Source of the DNA: Oreohelix idahoensis
Taxonomy: Eukaryota; Mollusca; Gastropoda; Stylommatophora; Oreohelicidae
NCBI GenBank assembly: GCA_024509875.1
Contig: JAMPIV010022911.1
Coordinates: 496,001-560,000, forward strand
Length of the DNA stretch: 64,000 bases
Direction of reading: 5' to 3'
The notes beneath the pieces were generated by a model. That model searched no databases, was not told the DNA's origin, and worked only from the letters and a program-made list of their open reading frames with translations. Below, in pieces: positions 45,670-56,698 of this stretch. A program made the translations under genes and the position numbers. Numbering within the stretch: position 1 is the stretch's first letter; each line of letters begins with the position of its first letter.

Positions 45670-47945
45670 TGATGGAATTTTTTTAAAAAGCAGGGTTCCT
45701 AATGATATCATACTCCTTCCCCCCCTCCCCCGACCTACTGGGTGGTGATTTCGAAAAAGGACTAAATAATAGGTTAATTATGCATGTAGCGCACGTTAAA
45801 ACTCCGTCGGCAGTTGAAAATCATTCAGAGTAGGCCTTAGGGCCGCTGTCATAGCAAAATATGAAAACCTCCCCATCACAAAAATATTTATAGGTGTGTT
45901 TTCTGTATTTAAGATCCTCACTGGTGCTATTGAATTTGTGCATTGTGCTGAGATCCTCTTGTGTGATCTAAGAGAGGAGATCGGAGCACTGATGGAGCTA
46001 TCCGTGTGCAAAGAAAATGGCCCTTAAAATCAAATGCAAATAAAACCATAATTCATAAATGAATACGCCGTCTCATTAAAAAAAGCGTCAAGACAGCTCC
46101 ATAATAAAATTTGAACCCAACTTTGGTTGTGTACTAATTAAAAAGTGTCATGAGTACGGAAGTAGATTATGTTTGAGTTTAGACAGAGTATGAATGAGTA
46201 GTATGAAAGTAGATACAGATAGAGTCACTAATGTACAATAAGGAGGGATGTATGACTACTGGAGAGAAGAGATAGGTAATTAGGTATCTATTGTCTTCTT
46301 CCACCCACACTCGAGACAATGCTACACACATCCCAAGGTAACTGAAATTTGTCCGATTATTTATAAAAATAGCAATGCTATTATCGTCAGTATTTACAAA
46401 ATAGCAATATTCTTTACAGTAATTAATATACACAGACCAAGTGAAAATTTGATGTAACATTCACAGCCTCGACAGTCACTAAAACAATTTTATACACAGA
46501 TTCACACCTTCCGTCTTAAGAAAAACATTCCTACATTAACACCTTAGTGATTTTGAAGTGTGACGCACTTAAATGAATTCAGAGTTCCCATGTCAAAATT
46601 TATCTTAAGGAAAATGGTATAGATATATTTAAGATGCAACAAAGTAACGAGCGATCTCAATTTTATATAATTAAGTTAAAACACCTAGTGGCCTGCACTA
46701 CTGCATTAAATAAGTAAGTGTGCTTACCGAATAAAAGAATATTCCTAAACACAATACAACTGTTATTTCCGATGGCGCAGAATATCACTTTGTAACGTAG
46801 CAGAATGCTCTGGAGACAATGCCGATGTCTAGCTTATATAGTTAGATAAAATCTGCAGGTGTTCAGGCGTGGGGTTCCATGTGCATTGATGTAAGGACCT
46901 GGGGAATTGTCTCCCTGGCGTCTCTTGATAAAAAGAAAGCTGCGACACTCTGGCGGACACATGACAAACGACGGGCGCTTTCCTGTGTCCAGTTTCTCTC
47001 TGAATCAAAGAATCAGGGAACTTTGTCGTCACCCACACGAAAGGAGACTAGTAGGATCTTTAGCTGGGTACCGATGCACATGTGCAAAGGGGTGGAATTT
47101 AGCCTGTCTAACATAAGAGTGACATGACGATGTCCAGAAGTAGAGCTGTAGGAGCTATTACAAAGAAACATTGGGAGAAGATAAAATAGAGAATAAGACA
47201 GAGGCGGACTTCTCAGCTAAAAGAGACAGTGATTCTCATTCAGTTTATGAAAATAGTAAAACGTTAAGTAAGCATTATATTAAAACAATATAAGAGACGG
47301 TAAATACTGATCTTGGTATTGTTGTTTTATTCACATTTCAGCGTGATTGTTTTAAACATTGTCCTTAATAGACAAAACCAATAAGTAATAGCAAATGATA
47401 ACTGAGAATAGCAGAAGCTGAATAACAATTACCACCAGCAATTAGTCTGTTTGTGTTATAATGTGTATTCTTAATCTCTATTATCAAATCACAAGTAAAT
47501 CTTATCAGTAATATAGACACTGAAGGAACAGAAAGGGACATACAAATTAGAGAAATAAAACAAACAAGTCGGAGAAGCCATGATGTGTTGTTGCTATTAT
47601 TCTGTACAAAATGTATTTATCAATAATTTTTGGAGCTGGTCTATTTAGGAGTAGCTCGACAAGTTCCGTCAAACTCCGTATGTGGTCCTTCAAAATGCGG
47701 AACAATTTTTGACTCTTGCTCTTGACGAGTCCGTTTGATTGCTTGCGTGTCCTTCTTTTTCTTTGATCCTTAGCCGCCGACATTTAAAGCAGTCAGAAGC
47801 CATCATGTCTTGTGGTGTCATATAGGGCAGCAACAAACTGCCTCCCGTTGTTCGGTCGGTGGGCATCCTTCATGCAGTGCCCCACTTCTGGTTCATTCTT
47901 TGCATCTCGGCCTCCACATATCTTCATCTTCATCATGTATCAATC
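45670..47945. other. No recognisable gene
   Basis: Includes a C-rich run (45718-45731). The frames at 46829-47127 faintly resemble the LINE motif R-x-L-V-G-x-L-x-G-H/Y (RRLVGSLAGYRC), but too weakly for a call. The rest is AT-rich with nothing I can name. Confidence 0.4.
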
Positions 47946-48064
47946 AAGTACGAGGGGCGATCAGAAAGTAATGCACCACATCGTTTTTCTCAGGAGCTGT
48001 TTATTCAAAAAGCATGAAATTTATACACAATATACATGGATATGTCGTGTAAACATCGGTATTA

Positions 48065-49230
48065 TTAAACATAATCCCCATCAACTTGTACGGCTTTATG
48101 CCAGCGCGAAACAAGTGCATGTATTCCTAGCCCGTACCAGATTTTGTCTTGATCTTGTAGCCATTTCTTCGCTGCATGAATCACTCCTTACGGGGATTCA
48201 AATAGCCTCAAACTGACTACTGCTTTCTTTGAGAACATTCAAGTGGACGTCTGAGAGTGTACGAAGAAGAAGAAAAAGAATCACTCCTTCATCATCTTCA
48301 AACCTTGTCCCACGGAGTGCATCTTTAAGTGGACCAAATAGATGAAAATCAGAGGGTGCCAAATCGGGACTATAGGGTGGATGGGGTAGAACAGGCCAAC
48401 CCAATTTGGTGATTGCTTCCCGTGTTGCCAGACTTTGTGTGAGGGCGCGCATTGTCGTGAAGGAGAAGCAGGTCTGCTGGATTCTTGTGTGAACGAACTC
48501 TGCGAAAACGTCGATTGAGTTTTTTCAATGTCTTAATGTAAGCTTGCGAATTGATTGTCTCTCTTCTTGGCATAACGACCACAAGAATCACACCTTCAAT
48601 GTCCCAAAAGACAGTGATCATGACCTGTCCAGCTGAAGGAATTGTCTTGAATTTCTTTCTTCGTGGTGATTGCGGATGATGTCACTCCATTGACTGTCTT
48701 TTTGTCTCAGGTTCAAAATGATGTGCCCAGGTTTCGTCACCTGTAACGATCTTAGCCAAAACGTTCTCTCCATCAGCATTGAAACGCTCCAACAATTCAG
48801 AAGAAATTGCTTTCCTTTGCAATCGGTGGTCATTTGTGAGACTTCGAGGAACCCATCTTGCGCAAACCTTAGAAAATCCGAGAGTTTTTATAACAGCATT
48901 TGCACTACCAATGCTGACTGACAGCTGTAAGGCCAATTGTTGAGTAGTGATTCGCCTATCAGTAAGAATAATGCACTCAGTGAATTTCAACATTTCTGCG
49001 TTGGTGGCTGTGGCAGGACGTCCACAGCGTCGCCGATCAAGCAGCTCCGTATCTCCACTTCCTGATTCTTTGATTCTCTGAACCCAGCGACTGACTGTAC
49101 TCCTGTCGACTGCAAAACTTCCATACACATCACATAGACGCTTGTGGATATTCACAACAGTTTCCTTCTCTGCAACGAGAAATTCTATCACAATTCGCTG
49201 TTAATAACGCAAGTTGCTAACACGCTCCAT
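48065..49230 (-). pseudogene. Mariner transposase, inactivated
   Basis: Transposase for cut-and-paste movement at TA sites. From the ATG at 49230 there is a stop within ten codons (after LRY). Then comes a long frame with the N-terminal helix-turn-helix (DRSTVSRWVQRIKE) and the first catalytic Asp in IVTGDETW, up to a TGA at 48682-48684 where the family has Trp (SMEW). Later frames hold PSAGQVMITVFWDIEGVIL, the second Asp in HDNARPHT, and PHPPYSPDLAPSDFHLFGPL with the third Asp, a mariner DD34D set. The C-terminus WLQDQDK and SRWHKAVQVDGDYV ends at TAA 48065-48067. At least two stops and two frameshifts occur. A GAA-rich expansion (about 48255-48290) has grown within the coding sequence. Confidence 0.92.
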
Positions 49231-49368
49231 TTCAACGGTTTAGGGCAGCCGTAGTATTTGGCCGGTTGCAATGCAATTTGGCGCACACAAGTGGCACATG
49301 CCATATTTGAAGTGTGCAAAATGTCATGCTTCTATCTTCATTATTAGCTGAGAAAAACGATGTGGAGC

Positions 49369-50436
49369 TGTTACGTACATTTATTACCTAAGGGGGTAGT
49401 CGTCGGTCCTGCCAAATGTACGCACCAGTTTTATGTAGTTATATTGTTTGAGCGTTCGATTGATTCACGCACTGACGTGCACAAAGCAGTGAGTGTTGCT
49501 TTGGACGCACGTGTAACCTAGTTGAGTAGTTTGTGACGTCATGTTTTGGAAGTGGAAACATGGAACTGACTTGTGTCCATGATAGTAATTTTATATGTCG
49601 TATTCTATGGCATTTTAAGGAAGCCATTTATTTCTAGTGATCTGTATTGGTCTTCAGGTCGAAACCAATATCAGGAATGTCACGTGAGTTATCGTCCCAC
49701 TTCTTATTTTAATGCTGTATGAAAAGGGCCGCTCTAATACTAGTCTAGCGGGAATTAAGATGTTCCTAGAATGGATCTACAGAGTCGCTTGCCTTTAAGA
49801 TTTGAATCGTAGACGGATAATTCCTACGAGCAGAAGAAGTTATATTGTTTATCTTACGCACATGTTTTATATGCCGTACATGCTTCAATGCCAAAGTCGT
49901 GGCTTGGATGTAAAGAGAGGTTAGCCAACTGAAAGCCTTTACTGTTAGGATTATCGTATATGACTTTGTGTGAAAATTATATGATGTACAACGCTATGTA
50001 TGAAGAACGTCTGGGAATTTTAACAAATGTAATATGGAAGATTTCACCCCAGAGTATGTATACGTTACCATGATAGACGTCCTTGAAAGAAGGTCAACGG
50101 TCGTGACTGAGAAGGATATTATACGGTAACAGTTTTGTAATCCTTAGTCTATGGACAGAGGTCTTTACTAGAAGAGAATCTTCAGGAACTTTAGCAGTAA
50201 TAAATCAATATGTTGTCGTGTGATCTTTGCGCCTGTGACGATGTCCGTCTTGTCCACTTCGTGTCCTGGTGAATAAAATCTATGTAAAGTTATCAACGAC
50301 TCGTGTGATGCCAATACTTGACCAGTTCACACAATTCAAGATACATTGTTGGTTTTTCGTTTGAAAGACATTGTTGACATTTATTCCATTGTAACCATTC
50401 GCGTTTCTATTCATCACTATGAAAACGACACCAACA
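49369..50436 (+). mobile_element. Solo LTR (1068 bp) in the right inverted repeat of the mariner
   Basis: Starts TGTTACGTAC and ends GACACCAACA, the TG...CA form. The flanks are ggagc (49364-49368) and ggtgc (50437-50441), a 5-bp TSD with one later change. Deleting it restores the mariner's right inverted repeat so that it matches the left one. It contains no coding sequence and does not resemble the other LTRs here. Orientation is unknown; plus is assumed. Confidence 0.8.
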
Positions 50437-50639
50437 GGTGCATTACTTTCTGAACGCCCCTCGTACTATATATTAATATTGAAGTTTTTGTGGTTTAAAA
50501 TGTTTACAGGATTGGGTAACCCACCCCATATCTAACCCTTCTCATTCGCTCTTTACGAATTGAAGATAGGTCGCAGTGTTACTATTTTAAGCTCCCCTTT
50601 CGGGATCTGAACAAATACTAGAGAGGAACTTAGCTATTT

Positions 50640-51360
50640 ACACTGGATTTATGAACTATGACAAGGCATTTGACAGTGTAGACAAAGATTCACTTTAAAC
50701 ATTGATGAGGCTTTATAGAGTCCCACTGAAGATCACTGACTTAACAAAGAAAACGTACGAAGAAGTGAGATGCAGATTTCTCAATAAAGGATATCTTAAG
50801 GACAACTTAAAGAACCGTTTTAGATAAGAACTAGAGTGTCCCACTGATACCTCTTGGCACAATTTCTCATCATATTGGTTATAAACTGGGGTATGATATC
50901 ATCGACCTGAGACAACAGAATCGGAATCCTGCTTTACGATCAAGATTTTGCCGATGACCTGGCACTTCAGTCCAATAACATAAACAGATACAAGACAAAA
51001 TTAATATACTTGGTAATAGATGACAGAAATTGGATTTAAAAATGCAAAGGGAGAAAACAAAGATAATGAGAATAAATGTGGAAAACGATAATAATATTGT
51101 GCCAAATAAAACAGTACTACAAGATTTAGAAGCATACATATACCTTGGCAGCAATATAGACACAGCTGGAGGGATAGACAATAATATCAAAACAAGAATA
51201 CAAAATTCTAAAGAAGATTTCTGTGCATTTGAAAACATATGCAGACCAAAAGAAATCATATTCAACACAAAAATCACATTGATCAGTTGAAATGCCACGT
51301 CAGTCCTATTGTATGGCTCTGAAACATGGAGAATAACAAAAAACAACAACTGGTTACTGG
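50640..51360 (+). pseudogene. Decayed LINE reverse transcriptase
   Basis: Fragments in several frames. YDKAFDSVDKDSL at about 50655 is motif A. RVPLKITDLTKKTYEEV follows. DFADDLALQSN at about 50945 is the catalytic motif C (FADD). Then come MQREKTKIMRINVEN, YIYLGSNIDTAGGI (51140-51180) and LLYGSETWRIT (51305-51340). The order is that of LINE reverse transcriptases with the Y-L-G-S and L-L-Y-G-S-E-(T/C)-W landmarks. Many stops; long dead. The final motif is shared with the dispersed repeat at 24036 and 4845. Confidence 0.75.
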
Positions 51361-51364
51361 TGAA

Positions 51365-51920
51365 GATGTCCATGGCATGTGGAGACCACGTGACCTCGCC
51401 GGTCACAGTCCGAGATGTGGTCAAGGTCCACACAGAGTCAGTCGGTGGCCGTGTACTGACTTGTAAAGCTTAGGGTCGCGTGAGGTTCCTCCCTTAACAC
51501 ATGCATGGTTCGAGGGCGCTTCACTGGGGAGGAGTTTGGTCGGTGTGTGCCGGAGCACTATACGGGTAATACCCACACACCTCAGGACTGGGTAGCCACC
51601 ACTCTGGTCCGTCTATGTGAAAGCTGACTGACGCTTCTTGGGTCTCGGAACACATCCATTTCTATATGGATGTGTATGGACACCCTAGCGTGGTCCATTT
51701 CAATATGGATGTGTATGGACACCCTAGCGTGGTCCATTTCTATAAATCTGATGATCAGATTGCTTCCTGTTGTATCGCTCTGTAAAGAGTTTCCTATCAT
51801 AGTTACATGGTCAAACCAGTGACGATCGGGAAAAGACCGATTGACTTCTGGAAAGACAGATGACACTGGGAAAGACTAGAAACCGGCTGACAGGGTTAGC
51901 ACCCCGTAAGCTGTATTCAA
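51365..51920 (+). other. Probable 5' untranslated region of the RLE-type LINE, with a 39-bp tandem repeat
   Basis: More GC-rich than its surroundings and located directly upstream of the LINE ORF. Units starting ccatttc at 51656, 51695 and 51734 (the last partial) repeat with a 39-bp period. Assignment to the LINE is by position only. Confidence 0.45.
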
Positions 51921-54560
51921 TTGCTACAGGACCCAAAAATGATAGATGCCCCCAGGATTCACCGAAAGGAGGGGGGGGGGAATGATGAATCCACAGGCGC
52001 CTCATTGGAATCGACCAGACCTGTTACACGGACTTCGAGCTCTGAACAACGGCTGGAATTTCCATGTGCCTGTGGTGGGGAATTCTCTACTCAGAGAGGA
52101 ATGAAAATCCACCGAACAAAAAAGGGGTGTGGGAGGTCATCTGGGGGAGATCAACAGCGCTCTGTCTCGACGGATAAGACGTTAGAAGAACGCAGCCAGG
52201 AGTCAATCCACAGTGCTGAGTACATTCAAGTTGATCTGTCTGATGATGATCTCACACACTTCTTGGACGGGAAGAGAGATGCAATCAAGTTTCCACCTGC
52301 CAGTTCAAAAGGGCTTTGGGAACAGCTGGACGAAGCCTTGGCAAAAGAGCTGGATAACAACCTGAAGCAGCTAACTTTGGAGAAGAAGCTGGAAATCTTC
52401 GGCGACATAATATATCTGCACTGTCGCAAAGTGTTCGGAGTGAGGGAGGCAAGGGAAAGTAACCCACCACGAAAAAGTAGAAGACAAATTAAAATAGAAG
52501 AAATCAGGAAACAGAAGAAGCATGCCCGAAAACTGTTCAAGAACGCAGTTGCTACAGAGAAGGAAGGGTTACGACAGGTTTGGGAGCACCTGAAAGGCCA
52601 ACATAATGCCCTTTGTAGAGCAGAAAGGTTGTGCAGGAAGAGAAGGAAGACTCGAAGGGATAGGGAAAGATTCTTCAGGGAGCCCTTCAAGTTTGCCAAA
52701 GAACTGTTTGAGCAGCCACGGTCGGGTACGCTAAACATCAAGAGAGAAGACCTGGAAGAACACCTTAGAATGAGATATTCACATGGTCGCAGAGATGAGC
52801 CGCTCAGCAGCATGGCAGGCTTTAAATGACCGAGTAAGCCAGGAGCTGAATTTAAAACCAAGCCCCTAATGGTGCAGGAGGTAGAAAGCATTGTCCAGAA
52901 AGCTCTGTGCAAGTCAGCTCCAGGTCCTAATGGTGTTCCATATGTGGTGTATAAGAGATGCCCTGAAGTGCTCAAACGACTGCTCCGTTTACTGAAGAAT
53001 GCAAGGAAAACCTAGCTTGTAAGCAAGGAATGGAGAAAGGCGAACGGAGTCTACATCCCGAAGGAGCAAAATTCCACAGACATCAGTCAGTTCAGGCCAA
53101 TCTCACTACTCAATGTGGAAGGGAAGATATTCTTCTCAGTGATGGCAGAAAGACTCACTACATACCTACTGGCAAATGGGTAAATTGACACTACCATTCA
53201 GAAAGGAGGTATCCCAGGTACACCAGGATGTCTAGAGCATGCCTCAATGATCTGGGAAGCAATCCAAAAGGAAAAGTCTGACAGAACAAACCTCCATGTA
53301 ATCTGGTTGGATCTAGCGAATGCTTGTGGATCCGTTCCACACCAGATGTTGTGGCAAGCCCTAGAAATGTATCATGTACCACAAGAGATTGCAGCAATGC
53401 TGAAGCTGTAATTCGCAGGGTTTGCTGTCAGATTTTCAACCAGAGAGCACACAACGAAGTGGATTGGCCTTGAAGTTGGAATTGCGATGGGGTGTACCAT
53501 CTCCCCGATACTATTCATGATGGCTATGCAGGTAATCTTCAATGCGGCTGAAGGAATGGCTATAGGTCCAAAGCTTGGTGGAATGTGTCACATGCCATCG
53601 CTCAAAGCATTCATGGATGACACAACAATTCTGACATCAGATGAACATCAGGCCCGGAGGATGTTAGAACGCCTGGATGAACTAGTCAGCTGGTGCAGAA
53701 TGAGCTTCAAACCCAAGAAGTCGAGAAGCCTATCAGTCAGGAAAGGGAAGATAGCAGAGGACATATTCATGGTTTCCAACCAAAGAATCCCTACTGTCAT
53801 TGAGGAACCTGTTAAAAGTCTTGGCAAGGTGTCCGATGCCTCATTAAAAGACTCGAAGGCAGTGCAACAGACAATAGAAATGGCAGACAGAGGGCTACAG
53901 ATCATAGACCACAGCAGACTCCTGGGAAAGTTCAAACTGTGGTTCCTCCAGTTCATGTTGATACCGAAGTTGCTGTGGCCACTGCTTATATATGAAATAA
54001 GCACAAGTACAGTGAAAGCTATAGAGCAGAAGGTCAACAAGTTCATGAGAAAGTGGCTAGTGGTTCCACCAGGTCTCTCAGATGTAGCACTGTACTGCAA
54101 AAAGTCAAAACTTCTGCTTCCTTTCAAGTCAGTTGTGGAAGAGTACAAAGTTGGAAAGGCAAGGCTTGCAATGATGCTACGAAAGTCAGCTGATGACGTG
54201 GTTAAGTCCATTCAGTCCACACTGAAAACGGGAAGGAAGTGGAGAGTGGAAGAAGCTGTTGATGCTGCCCAAGAGTCGCTCAAGCTGAGGGAGGTAATCG
54301 GATACACACAAACTACTAGACGGGGATATGGTCATGGAGACATCCGCTGGTGGTCCAAGGCATCAAGCAGGGAGCGCTGAGACATGGTAGTTCAGTAGAT
54401 ACGAGGAGCTGAGAATGATAAGAGGTTGCAAAAAGCAGTGCAGCACGTCCAACAAGGTCAATGGACTACATGGGAAGGAGCCCTGCAGAGGTCTTTTACA
54501 TGGAATGATATATGGCATATGGCACAGATAGTGGGTGTGCTGTCGGTGGTTCACTGGTAG
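51921..54560 (+). pseudogene. RLE-type LINE (R2/NeSL-like) ORF with N-terminal zinc finger and reverse transcriptase; several stops
   Basis: A single frame runs from 51921 to beyond 54380, broken only by nonsense codons: TGA 52827, TAG 53013, TAA 53181, TAA 53409, TGA 54378. N-terminally, C49-x-C51-x12-H64-x5-C70 (around FSTQRGMKIH) is a nucleic-acid-binding zinc finger as in LINEs with restriction-like endonucleases. A basic helical stretch (240-275) follows. Reverse transcriptase motifs are SAPGPNGVPYVVYK, FRPISLLNVEGKIF, GGIPGTPGCLEH, WLDLANACGSVPH, GIAMGCTISPILF and the catalytic FMDD (53610-53621), then KSLGK. RTGRKW-like (KTGRKWRVEEAV) and WTTWEGALQRSFTWNDIW follow. The C-terminal zinc knuckle and restriction-like endonuclease are missing, as the element ends near 54560. 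Clade assignment is from memory of similar proteins. Confidence 0.82.
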
Positions 54561-54565
54561 AGTGG

Positions 54566-54656
54566 GAACTGGCCATCACTGATACAACGTCAGTTTTTTT
54601 TTAAGGATAAGAGACTTCCGGGCAACGCCGGGTAAAGTATGAACTGGCCATCACTG
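54566..54656 (-). mobile_element. 59-bp insert flanked by a perfect 16-bp repeat (mini retroposon)
   Basis: gaactggccatcactg occurs at 54566-54581 and 54641-54656. On the minus strand the segment between has tttacccggcgttgcccgg, then cttatcc and a run of nine A. This looks like the 3' end of a retroposon with an A-rich tail and a long TSD. A few bases (ctgacgttgtat) follow the A-run, so the tail is not exactly terminal. Repeated in unit C2 (57945-58036). Confidence 0.55.
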
Positions 54657-55686
54657 TTGATATCCAAGTGAGTTATTGAGTGGTGGAAGAAGATGATAAA
54701 TGTTACAGTATTATGTGCGCTGATGAAGGACAAATCAGCATTCGTCGGGCTTACAGGTGGCCGACCAGGCGTGTGGGTGTATAGACATAAGTGAACGCGA
54801 ATGCATGTAGTTCTAACGAAAAAAAGTCAATAATAGTCACACGCACACCAACACACATGTAGGATTCAGCAAAAGGTTATAACTCCTGATCGTTCTACAC
54901 TGTTTTAATACTCCACAGTCACGAGGACATCACTAGGTACATTGTCACAGGTTACGGTACACAGCAAAATAGAATACATCTCATGAACACCAAATCCGTA
55001 GGTGATTAAGTGCATAGCATAAAAATCCCAGCACAACAGCTGCATAATTACGCCAGCTCATAATGATCAAGTTTCCTGGCCCAAATTATCCCTACAATAA
55101 AGGGAAACTGCCTATCGCAGTACAATGATATCTATATCGTCAGACTCAACATAACTCATGGGAGAAAAACACCTTCCCTATAATAATAATATTCTGTCGA
55201 CCTTCACAAATCTCCCTCATCAGAGATATCAAACATAACGGCCTATCCGTGGCCCGAAAAAATCTTTGACAACGTCCATTCTGCAGAATATATATAAGCC
55301 TTTATATCCACGGCTTTATGAAATCTTAGGAAATATCAAAATCCCTTTCGCCAAAACAATTCTCTATATCGGGACACACTGACCATAATCGTCAGACCTT
55401 TCTCTCAGCTATCTCAGCATTCGAATGTAACGAAAAATTTCCTCGCCTAAAAAAACAGCTCAGCACAAAATTCATCTAAGTGCGGATTTAGCGCCTGAGA
55501 TGAATTTCGTTCACCCACGTTCTGGACCATTCTGCATCCAGACCATTCGCGAAGATTAGCGAAGTTATTTTAAACACATAAACGGCTAAACAAGGGAGCT
55601 AACAAAGGTCCCGCCAGTACTTGTACTTGTACAGTAATTTTACTGATAAACTCCTCTTGACTACAATTAGGACTTAACAGTCCACA
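54657..55686 (-). mobile_element. Candidate LTR on the minus strand (unit C1)
   Basis: Read on the minus strand, a T-rich untranslated-like region ends in ccccggggggcgt, and directly after it comes TGTGGACTGTTAAGTCC. That is the arrangement polypurine tract-LTR start. A TATA-like gtggatataaagg occurs inside. The far end of the LTR is not defined; 54657 is simply the end of the mini retroposon. Confidence 0.4.
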
Positions 55687-55700
55687 ACGCCCCCCGGGGA
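55687..55700 (-). promoter_or_regulatory. Candidate polypurine tract (unit C1)
   Basis: Minus-strand ccccggggggcgt just before a TGTGGACTG LTR-like start. It resembles the aaaggggggacga tract at 17492. Copy in unit C2 at about 59065-59078. Confidence 0.4.
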
Positions 55701-56698
55701 AAAAAGAATGATAAAATCATTTTTTTGACAAAATGTATCAAAGAAAAATATAGAGGTCGATAAATTACTAATCTCTACACATAAGACTCACACTATGTAA
55801 AGTCATGTTTACAACATGAACCAACGAAGGATAAAAAATACGAGTAAAGTTCAAACGAAGTGAAGTATAGGAAAGTAAAGAGATAAGCATACGAAGTACA
55901 TCAACTTCAAAGGAATATGCAGACATATGACGTATAGACTAGCCATGACATCAAAATAAAAAGTGAAAAGAACCGAAAAAATACAAGAGGAATGAGCAGT
56001 AAAGAAAGAAAACCATGCTACAAGACTAAAGGAAAACAATGATATATCAAAGAAAAACAATTACATAAAACAATGCATTATATAAATGAACACCATTATT
56101 GTACATTAGCATCCATTACAAAAAACAATGACAATCTAAATCAAAGAATAAGTAATTAGCTATCATCTAAAACGAAAAAAGAAAATAGCCTGATGTCTGT
56201 CGCGAGAGACGAGTAAGTCTGCAATTAAAGTCCTAAAAACTAATGGTAATATTTTGTCGGTAGATTTCTCACTGAATGAGAAGGCAGTCGGTTGTCTATA
56301 CTCATTGTTGGCACAGACAATCGTTGGTCAACAGTCATGGGACATCCACCAATTTTACAAGGAATGTTGACATAACAATAGACAACGCTCGGCGTGAGCC
56401 CTTTAGACGCAACAACATTCACCTGAAATGTTTTCACAACTAGTAGACAGTGAGTCAATAGATTATTGAGGTAATCGCCCCAACGTCTCGGTTCTGTTTT
56501 CACAAAGGCAGGAAGGTACAAGCAATATTATTGTGGCTAGCCGTAGAATATATGGACAGAGCGAGAAGCAGTTTACAATGAGTAATTTAATAAGCAGGTT
56601 CTCATCGAACCGACCCAATAACATTTGATTAACGGCGACGCAGTGTCTGAACCAGGATCAACATGAAAAGAGTGAGAATATGTCATTATGTAAAGACT
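55701..56698 (-). other. AT-rich stretch upstream of the candidate LTR; no supported gene
   Basis: On the minus strand T-rich sequence resembles a 3' untranslated region. A 93-codon frame at 56240-56521 includes PRRWGDYLNNLL and SKGLTPSVVY. These faintly recall the W-x2-Y-L and G-x-T-P motifs near the integrase C-terminus, but the match is too weak for a call. Confidence 0.3.

Larger units (their letters stand above)
47951..50463 (-). mobile_element. Mariner-like DNA transposon with TA duplication, split by a solo LTR
   Basis: The left inverted repeat cgaggggcgatcagaaag (from 47951) matches the reverse complement of ctttctgaacgcccctcg (to 50463), each bordered by TA (47949-47950, 50464-50465). 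The inner part of the right repeat (gagaaaaacgatgtgg) lies at 49350-49365, about 1.07 kb away from its outer part, because a solo LTR has inserted there. Without that LTR the element would be about 1.44 kb, a normal mariner size. Confidence 0.92.
53321..56698 (+). repeat. Unit C1 of a 3.38-kb tandem duplication
   Basis: Begins in the middle of the reverse transcriptase motif A codons and extends past the LINE into AT-rich sequence. The same sequence follows at 56699-60076. I counted about 17 differences, about 0.5%. Confidence 0.95.

Noticed and set aside
46829..47127. LINE C-terminal (RNase H-following) segment
   Set aside because: A single weak motif (RRLVGSLAGYRC) without neighbours in the right frame.
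51921..52829. Host zinc-finger gene for the 302-codon ORF
   Set aside because: The same frame continues through reverse transcriptase motifs after nonsense codons, so it is the N-terminus of a LINE.
56240..56521. Integrase fragment on the minus strand (also 59618-59899)
   Set aside because: Only W-x2-YL-like and GLTP-like phrases match; no DDE residue or zinc finger, so not supported.
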